Shown in pieces: positions 55,528 to 64,000 of a stretch of 64,000 nucleotides of DNA (positions are counted from its first letter, which is position 1; every line of letters begins with the position of its first letter). Under the pieces are notes generated by a model. The model was not told where the DNA came from, made no database searches, and saw nothing but the letters and a program-made list of their open reading frames with translations. The position numbers and the translations under genes were made by a program. This DNA comes from Hymenoscyphus infarciens (lineage: Eukaryota > Ascomycota > Leotiomycetes > Helotiales > Helotiaceae), in assembly GCA_001414345.1 (NCBI GenBank), contig LLCB01000014.1, positions 124,001-188,000 of the forward strand, written 5' to 3'.

Positions 55528-57480
55528 TACTATACTAAGACCTAAGTCTTAGTATATCTTACTAAATATTTTATATAAAGATTATAGTATATAATTAATT
55601 ATAACACTTTAAATTTAATAGGAAGTTTAATAGTAACTAATTAGTATTTAATTAAATTTTTAGTATTTAGAGCTTCTTTTTAGAAGACGTGGTTATTAAG
55701 AATAACTAACTTACTAGATATAACGTTTTCGAAATAATTAGCTTAGTAATAGTACTCTAATAACTAAGCCTTCTTATAACTCTTTATTTAATAATAAATT
55801 AATAGTATATTATAAAATTCTTTAGATAAAGGGAAATAACTATCTAAGTATTTAAAATATAAGAATAAATATATACTACTAGAAAAAACAACGAAAATAA
55901 GTTTAGTTTATAGACCTCTTAAAACTTAAACTAAAACTAGACCTACTATTTATCTTATAGATAAAAGTACTCCTATCTAAGCTATTCTAAAGCACGTCCT
56001 ATATATTAAATACCTCCTTCTTACTCTAGAATTAGCTAATAAGATTAAAGGATATAATCTTATACTAAGACTTTAAATATTTAAGTATCTTTATAGTATA
56101 TACTTTAAAGTAATTACGTTAATCTATAACTACTAATTTAGCTAAAGACTAGAGGCGTCTTACTAAGGTACTTAAATATAGAATAGAAAGTACGTTTATT
56201 ACTATTTTATAAAGATTAGAATAGGCCTTCTTTTAAGTAGATTAGAGCTACTATTTAATTATACTTTTACTTATATCTTAAAGTAAAAGAGTATAATATT
56301 AAGTATACTTATTACTTATAAGAGAGAGAAGCCTAGATTAAAGCATATTAGCTAAAAAGAAGTAAAATTAAAAAGTTAAAGTAAAAAGAGATAAAGTTAA
56401 AATAAGAGTTAAAACTCACCTCTTACTTCTCTTTTAAAATAAAAACTAAGTAAATAAATTAGATACTTAGGTAAATACTAGAAAGTAATAAAGTAGGCTA
56501 AACAACGTAATCTAAAGGTTAATATTAGTATTATTTATATAGCTAGATACTATCTTAGAGCAATAATCGTTATTCTATAGTTTTTCTACTATAGCCTAAG
56601 TAGAGGCTATCTAGCTAGGTTTCTAGGCCTTTTCTAAGTACTTCTACTTATAAGCTAGATAGAGTACTACTATAGTAGTATATACTAGTAATCTCCTAGT
56701 TAAATTATAGTATTTAGAGATCTTTTCCTACTCTAAGGTATTATTAGTAAAGTAAAAGAGAAAGAGAAAAGGATATTATTTACCTTTTTAAAATAAGAAT
56801 AGTATAGCTAGATCGTTAATATACTTCTTTTAAGCCTCCTTAAAAAGAGAGAGAATAAAGTCTATTATTAGAATCGTTTTATTAAGAGTTCTAGACATGC
56901 TCTTAAGCGCTAATAAGGAGTACTTAAGAGAGCTAAAAAAGAGCCTTATCTAATTAAATTAGTAAGAGATTAAGAAGTAAAAGTAGTACTATACTTACTA
57001 AACTAAGTTTAGACTAATTATAAGTAGTAATTATATTATTAAGATTAAACTTATATATATCTTAAAAGTGCTTAATCTTAAGTCTTAAAGTAATCGCTCT
57101 TTAAATACTCTTATACTAAGATATCTAGTATATTTTATTAGCTTAGAGTATAGTAAGACCTCTAGTTAACTTCTTAAATTCGTTATATAATACTATACTT
57201 ATATATATCTTTTTTATAAAGTTAAAAAGGTGTTTAAGAGTATTATAAACTTTAAACCTCTATAAAGAGTCTTAGAAGTAAGTGTCTTCTAATTAGTTTA
57301 TCTTAAGCTTAAAATCTATATACTTTTTAGAAGCTATATCTCTAGTAGTAAAGTAGAGTATATAGTATATATATTAAATTTAGTAGTACTTAGCCTAGCC
57401 TCTTATATTACTTTTACCTAGTACTAAAACAACTTAGCAAAGTATAATATTATTATTAGGTATATTATTTATAAGAAAGT
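55528..57480. other. RIP-degenerate repeat, unidentified
   Basis: About 2 kb with stops in all frames. Some minus-strand stretches near 57000-57450 read protein-like between stops (for example DIASKKYIDFKLKIN and NTLKHLFNFIKK), suggesting a decayed transposon gene, but I cannot name it. The LTR element at 57481 is inserted into this sequence, which continues after 62253. Confidence 0.4.
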
Positions 57481-57844
57481 TATAATAACACGAAATATAT
57501 ATAACTACAGTAGAGGTATATAGGAGTGCGTATAGTAGAATAACGTATATAGATACTAGGCTCTAATACAGAAGAAAACAATAACTATCTTTCTTCTATA
57601 CTAAATATAAACGTCTATATATAAGAGGTTTTAGATAATACAAAAAGGGATACGAAACCGAATAACGACATACGTTAGCTAATACAAAAGCCCGAACCTT
57701 ACAAAGTACGTCTAAAAGTCTAGACAGACATATAGACGTATATAACCTTCCTAAATTAGATAATATAAAACAATAACTACTAAAAGCTAATATATATAGC
57801 ATATACTACATAATATTAGCTATATAAGACAGTATACTATTATA
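57481..57844 (-). repeat. LTR (downstream copy on minus strand)
   Basis: 364 bp. Outer edge TATAATAACACGAAA corresponds to the end TTTCGTGCCGTTATA of the solo LTR with CCG changed to TTA. The 57596-57802 open frame lies wholly inside and is not a gene. Confidence 0.85.
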
Positions 57845-60800
57845 TCTCTCTCTCTTAAAAAAGACTCGTCCTAAGTCTTCTATCTCTTATTATTTAGAGT
57901 TTAGAGTAGAATCGAGATAGTGTAAGTGTTATAACATTTATCGTATTTATTAATTTTATTATAAGTAAGAAGATAGATTAGAGTCTAAATTATAGCTAAC
58001 CCAGGTTTAAAGATACTTTATTTATTATAATGTCGTAAGCGAGATAAGATATCGTAATGTCGATTTTAGGTTTAAATTATAACTAATCTAATTCGTAGAT
58101 ACTTATAAAATAGAGACTTCGTTTCTAATTCTTTAGTATTAAAGTAAGTATTCGCGTCTACTAAAAGAGTATAGTCTAATCTATCTAGTAGTCGAAGAAA
58201 GTTTAAAGTAAAATTAGAAAAAGTTTAAAAGTTGAATCCAAAAGTTTAGAGTAGAGTTAGAGATTATTTAGTTAAGAGGTAATATTAAAGGTAATAGTAA
58301 TAACTTAGTTAAGAGCTTACTTTAAGAGCGTACTAATTCGTATCTAATTCGAATTACTAAAAGAGTATAGGTCGATTTATATTTAATTTAAAGAATTTAA
58401 TTAAAAAGGAACTTCTAGCTTAGCTAGAAGTAAAAAGAAAGTAAAGAATATAAAGACTATAAGACTCTAATAAGAGTTAGTAGGGTTTTAGCTAGTTAAA
58501 AGACGAAGTTATTACTAAAGTTATTATATTATCTAAAGTTCGAGATAATAAAAAAGAGGTATAGTCTAATCTGTCTAGTAGATTAGAGAAAAATTTTAAA
58601 AGGTTAAAGGTAAATTTAAAGTAGAGTTAGAGGTCGTTTAGTTAAGAGGCAGTAATAACTTAGTTAAGAGCTTACTTTAAGAGTATACTAATTTATATTT
58701 AATTTAAATTTAAATAAAAAGAGTATAGGTCTAAAAAAGTTTAAAATAAAGTTAGAAGTAAATTTAGAGTAGAGCTAGAGGCGAATATTAAAAGGTAACG
58801 TTATAGGTAATAGTAATATCTTAGCTAAGAGTTTACTTCGAGAGTATACCGATTTATATCTAATTTAGAAAATTTACTAAAAGAGTATAAGTCTAAAAAA
58901 CTTTAAAGTAAAGTCGAAACTAAAAAGTCGATAATATTATAGATAGTAAGTTATACTATCCTTTTAAGAGTATACTAATTTATATCTAATTTAAAGTCGA
59001 AAGAATAGAAAAGAAAAGAGTATAAGTTTATCTAAACTAAGGTTAGTAGGGACTTAGAGTAAAGTTAGAGTAAAAAAGTTAATAATATTATAGATAGTAA
59101 TAACTTAGTTAAGAGGTTACTATCCTTTTAAGAGCGTATTAATTTAATTTATATCTAATTTAAAAGTTTAAATAAAAAAAGGACTTCTAGCTTAGCTAGA
59201 AGTAAAAGAAAGTAAGAAAGAGAGAAAGACTTCTTATTAGAGTCAGTAGAGTTTTAGGTAGTTAAAGGCGAAGTTATTTCTAAAGTTATTAAGTTTTATT
59301 ATCTAAAGTTTAAGATAATAAAAAGAGTAGTTTCGACTAGTTAAATAAACTTAATACCGAAGTTTGTCGAATTATCCGAGTATCTAGAGATAATAAAAGA
59401 GGTAGTGTTTTAGCTAGTTAAATAAACTTAATACTAAGTTGCTAAATATTAAAAATGCTCTTTAAAGTTTAAGATAATAAAAGGAGGAGTTTTAGCTAGT
59501 TAAAAACGAAGTTATTACTAAATATTAAAAAATGCTATCTGATATTTAAGATAATAAAAGGAGGGGTTTTAGCTAGTTAAATAAACTTAATACTAAAGTT
59601 ATTAAAGTTAAAAATACCGTCTAAAGTTTAAGATAATAAAAAGGGGTATAGTTTTAAGTACGACATTTATTAGTACTATTATAGAAACTATATTACTTAG
59701 GCTTATAGGCTGCCTTATTCTCTTTAGCAATTTAGGTCTAAACCGGGGTATTTAAGAACTTATTTAAAATCGTCTTCTAATTCCGATTCTACTTTAGAAG
59801 TAGTAGAGAAAAAGTTTAAAGTAAAATTAGAAGAGATTTAAAGTAGAGTTAGAAGTAAATATTAAGAGGTAACGTTATAGGTAATAGTAATGTCTTAGCT
59901 AAGAGTTTACTTCAAGGGTATACTAATTCGTATCTGATTTAAATTATTAAAAGAGTATAGGTCTAAAATTTAAAACTTAAAGGTAAATTAAGAATAGAGT
60001 AGGAAGCTATTTAGTTATAATTAGTAGTAATACTTTAGTTAAGAGCTCACTTCTAAGTTTTTATCTTAGTAGAGAGCGTATTTTAACTAATTCGTATCTA
60101 AGTTAAATTTAGATAAAAAAGAACTTCTAGCCTAGCTAGAAGTAAAAAGAAAGTAAGAAAGTAAGACTCTTATCCTAGAGTTAGTAGGGTTTTAGCTAGT
60201 TAAAGGCGAGGTTATAGCTAGGTTATTAAAGTTAAAATTATTATTTAAGTATCTAGAGATAATAAAAGAGAAGGTTTCGACTAGTTAAATAAAACTTAAT
60301 ACCGAAGTTATTATATTATCTTATTCCTTTTAAATACTTAAGAACTTATTTATCTTCTAATTTTAAAGAAAGAGTTACTATTAGATTATAGAGAGTTTAG
60401 AGCTAAACTAGATAAGAATAGAGAGGTATTCTTTTAAACTAGAGTACTAATTATAAGTAACTTAGCGTTTTAGCATATCTTCTTATCTATAGCTAAAAGA
60501 TCGTTTACTATCTTAGTAAAGTTATAATTCTAGCGTCTCTTAAAAGTAGTAGATAGGTTTTAGAGCTAAGGTATAATCTTATCCTATATATAAAAGAACT
60601 ATTCTTATTTTCTCTAAGTATAGCTATACTTAAAAAGTAAACGTTTCTTTAGTATAATCTTATTCTTAATTCTACTTCTATCTTTTTTAACCTTTATACT
60701 AGCAGGGACTTAGTCTATAACCGTAGTTATAGTCTTTTAGTTTAAGAGAAGTTTAGAGTAGAGTTAGATAATATTTAGTTAGGATTAATAGTAATAACTT

Positions 60801-61889
60801 AGCTAAGAGCTCGCTTCTAAGTTTTATCTTAATAGAAAGCGTATTTCGACCGATTTATATCTAATTCAAGGGTTAGGAAGTAGTAGAAAGGTATTAGAGG
60901 TAGCTACTTATAGCTAAAAGGGGTATAAATTCGAGCTTAGAAGTAGGAGAGGGTTAGATCGAGTAGGGTTTAAAGTAGCGATTTATTAACTTAAAATATA
61001 AGGTTACTTATCTATCTTTCTAGCTTAGCTAGCTAATTCCTTATTTCTTAATTTTCTACTTCTAAAGCTTATATAACCGACTATATCTATTCTATATTTA
61101 AGAAGTCTTACTAGTCTCTTTAACTATTGTTATTTCTTTAGAATCTTCTAGATCTTAGTATATAGGTGTAATTTAGAAGAGGTTTAGAGAGGTGTCTTTT
61201 AGAAAGAGGGGTAGCGGTGTTTCTTAAGCGAAAGAGGTCTAAATTAGAGCTTAAAAGCAAAGGAGAGTTAAATAAGAGTTAGATTAGAGAGGGTTCGGAG
61301 GTTAGATTTTTAACTTTAAAGTTTGCTTATAATTTTATCCTCTATCTCTCTAACCGATCGTTTTATCCTTTATTTTTATACTACTATCTCGTCTATATAT
61401 CGTCTATATATTATCTAAATTTAAGATAGTTATCTTTAAAGGCTAAGCTCTTATTATTTTAGCGTATAGTTATAGGTTAGAGAGGGTTTAGAGAGTCTTT
61501 TAGAAAGAGGGGTAGCCTTAGAAGGTCGTTTAACGCCTCGTAGTAGAACTAGGGAGGGGGGAGGTATAAGGTTAGATTCGGAAGCCTTCTAGATAACTAT
61601 TATAAGTCGACTTATTTACTAAATCTAAGGTTATTAAGACTCTTAGAAAATACTTAGTATATTCTAATCCCTTAACGTATACTAAAACACGATTTATACT
61701 AGCTATCTATATAGATACTAAACCCTAGTATTACTAGCTATCTAGATAGTCTTTAATTACTTAGCTATTTAAGAATACTATTATAATATTCTAAATCGAG
61801 AGTAAATTAACTTCTAAATAAAGAGTAGTAATAAGCTTAAAGGAGATATTATTAAGGCTATTACTAGCGAAGAGTAGTTATTATTTTTA

Positions 61890-62253
61890 TATAATAGTAT
61901 AAAATATATATAACTATAGTAGAGGCATATAGAAGTACGTATAGTAGAATAACGTATATAGATACTAGGCTCTAATACAGAAGAAAACAATAACTATCTC
62001 TCTTCTATACTAAATATAAACGTCTATATATAAGAGGTTTCAGATAATATAAAAAGAGATACGAAACTAAACAACGATATACGTCGGCTAATATAAAAGC
62101 TCGAACCCTACGAAGTACGTCTAAAAGTCTAGACGGACGTACGAACGTACGTAACCTTCCTAAATTAGATAATATAAAACAATAACTGCCGAAAGCTAAT
62201 ATATACGGCATATGCCACGTAATATCGGCTATATAGAACGGCATACTATCACA
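61890..62253 (-). repeat. LTR (upstream copy on minus strand)
   Basis: 364 bp; begins on the minus strand with TGTGATAGTATGCCGTTC, compare TGTAACGGCATACCGTCC in the solo LTR. The frame at 62005-62244 is an LTR shadow. Confidence 0.85.
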
Positions 62254-62258
62254 AAAGT

Positions 62259-64000
62259 AGCTAATTTTATTAAATATATCTATTAAAAGTAATAAGTATT
62301 TATTTAGGATTTTTAAGAGTATTTTTATATACTATAATCTTAGAGTATTTCAAGTAAAAAGAGTACTATATTTTCACCTATATAAGACCTTTTAATTTAT
62401 TTTATACTAAGTACTACTTCTACTAAGTTACTAAACTTATTAACTCTATAGACTACGTATCCTAGAATAGAAAGACTATTATCTAACTTCTACCTATTAG
62501 TAGATATATATATTTTAGACTAGAATCTTAATAGATAATACTTTATTTTAGCAAAACCGTTCTAATATTATCGCTTAACCTAGTTATATAGTATAGAGTA
62601 TACTTTAGGTAGAATATCACCCTCGAGGTTATTAAGATATTAAATAAGAGTATAAAAGGCTTTATATTTAGTAAAGCATATAAGAAGGTTATAAGAGGTA
62701 ATAAGGTTTATAAATAAAACCTTTAAAGTATTAAGATTAATAGCTAAGTACTTATTATTAAAGTTAAAATAGATTATATATATAATCTTACACCTTTTTT
62801 AAGGGTTTTAATAAACTATATTTATAGCTTCTTTAATACTAATTTATCTCTTTTTAGTAGCCTTTTAGTATAGAGTTTTAATATCGATTCTATAATCCTT
62901 AAAAAGGTAAGTAGCTATGATTTTAGTACTACTATTTATAGTATATCTCTTAATATAGTACTTATAACACTACTCCTAGTAGCTAGTAGATTTATTACTA
63001 AGAAATTAGTAAGCTAATTATATTATTAGATTTAAGAGTTTCTTATATATAAACTATCTTATAATTCTCGTTAATTATATAGAGCTAAATATAACTAGTT
63101 TAAGGTCTTTTAGTAAGCTTTTTCAGGATTTAGAACACTTCTTATAAATCTAAATAGAGCGTACTCGTATTAGTTACTACTAGCTCAGTTTTAAAAGAGT
63201 CTTTCTAAGAGCTTAAAGTGCTTAAACGAGATAAAACAGATAATATTAGTAGTAATTCTAGAGAAACGTAAGACTAAGAGCTTAATATCTAAGAGGATAT
63301 AGTAAATTAGTAAAAAGTAAGATATAGAAGTAATAAATAAAGGATAAAATCGTAGAAGTAATTAAGAGAACCGAAGTTATTAAACTTTTAAAGTATCGAT
63401 AGTAGTAGTAGGAGTTATAATTTTTTAGTAACTAGTACTAAAAAGGGGTAAGTAATAATTATAGAGTAACTTTAAAATAGATATAAAGAATAAAGATAGA
63501 AGACTTTTTAAAGAGAAAGAGAGAGCCTTTTAAGAACTTTTTTTATATCTAAAGTAATTATAATTAATACTCTTTAATCTATAAATAATTAGAACATGTT
63601 TTAACTAATTATAGTATAGTATACTAGAACATATATTAAAGCTAAATTAAATATCTAAAGTCTATTATCTTTAGAGCACGATTAAAAAGTATCTATACTA
63701 TAGAATTAAGTTTTAATTATATTATTAGAAAGCCTTAATTTAGAGCTTTCTTTTAAGCCTATATATGTATTAATTAAATAAAAATTAAGTATATAAGACC
63801 TTATTTAAATAAATAAAATCGTTTTATAGAAATATATATAAATTTTAGCTAAAGTAGTATAAAATCTAAATTTTTTAAATATTAATTTAGTTAATTTTTA
63901 TATATAATTAAAGAGTAAAATTTAATAAATTTAATATACTAATCTATTATATTATAACTTTTAATCTAATATTATTATTATTAAATTAGTACTTAGTATT
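62259..64000. other. RIP-degenerate repeat, unidentified
   Basis: Continuation of the AT-rich sequence interrupted by the LTR element. Stops in all frames; no family recognised. Confidence 0.4.

Larger units (their letters stand above)
57481..62253 (-). mobile_element. LTR retroelement with no recognisable pol, 4.77 kb
   Basis: Two 364-bp LTRs (57481-57844 and 61890-62253) in the same orientation flank 4.05 kb. AAAGT stands directly outside both ends (57476-57480 and 62254-62258), a 5-bp target duplication. On the minus strand the purine run AAGAGAGAGAGA abuts the downstream LTR (57845-57856), the expected polypurine tract; hence transcription ran right to left. The interior has stops in every frame and consists of long degenerate repeats, for example CTTCTAGCTTAGCTAGAAG near 58412, 59176 and 60124 (middle base variant in the last). 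No reverse transcriptase or integrase motif is visible, so it resembles a large non-autonomous (LARD-type) element, heavily mutated. Its LTR matches the solo LTR at 40755-41099. Confidence 0.85.

Noticed and set aside
57596..57802. 68-residue minus frame, with a near-identical 79-residue frame at 62005-62244
   Set aside because: Both lie inside the two LTR copies, so their similarity reflects the repeat and not a gene family.

Overview
The window comes from a filamentous ascomycete (Pezizomycotina). Genes carry few, short introns (mostly 47-73 bp, GTAAGT/GTACGT-type donors, CTAAC or CTGAC branch sites). Protein families are typically fungal: Zn2Cys6 activators, DHA-type MFS transporter, HET domain, secreted GH43, tubby-like protein. 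The sequence alternates between ordinary gene-bearing DNA and very AT-rich, stop-codon-laden repeat blocks that look mutated by repeat-induced point mutation (RIP). I cannot place it to genus; Leotiomycetes is a guess.

Left part (1-32 kb). A small unknown protein (2983-3489), a single-pass membrane protein (3826-4617), and a divergent pair of Zn2Cys6 regulator (5162-7521, minus) and MFS transporter (8257-10095, plus) whose shared promoter carries two CGG-N2-CCG boxes. Then a short inverted-repeat element, a kelch-repeat pseudogene split by an ACTACTC-rich insertion, and a frameshifted pseudogene (13998-14763). Next come a secreted GH43 glycosidase (16763-17913) with two CreA-type promoter sites, a large single-exon Zn2Cys6 activator (21531-23903), over 6 kb with no gene I can support, and adenine deaminase (30383-31450).

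Middle repeat block (33.4-42.6 kb). A Tc1/mariner element with TA target duplications (33563-40373) contains a complete DIRS-order (tyrosine recombinase) retrotransposon with split direct repeats A1-B1-A2-B2 (33718-39064). Beside it lie a small related MITE, a solo LTR with a perfect 5-bp target duplication, and a 0.77-kb inverted-repeat element.

Second gene island (44.1-54.3 kb). A three-exon C2H2 zinc-finger gene, a tubby-like protein, a disabled paralogue of the first Zn2Cys6 regulator (46783-48880), a protein combining RBR-like zinc-binding cysteines with an E2-like fold that seems to lack the catalytic cysteine (49555-51336), and a HET-protein fragment cut off at the edge of AT-rich DNA.

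Right end (54.3-64 kb). AT-rich repeats: a microsatellite-filled inverted-repeat element and a 4.8-kb LTR element (57481-62253) with paired 364-bp LTRs, a perfect 5-bp target duplication and no recognisable pol. No tRNA, rRNA or CRISPR was seen. Intron positions are my own splice calls checked for frame continuity.
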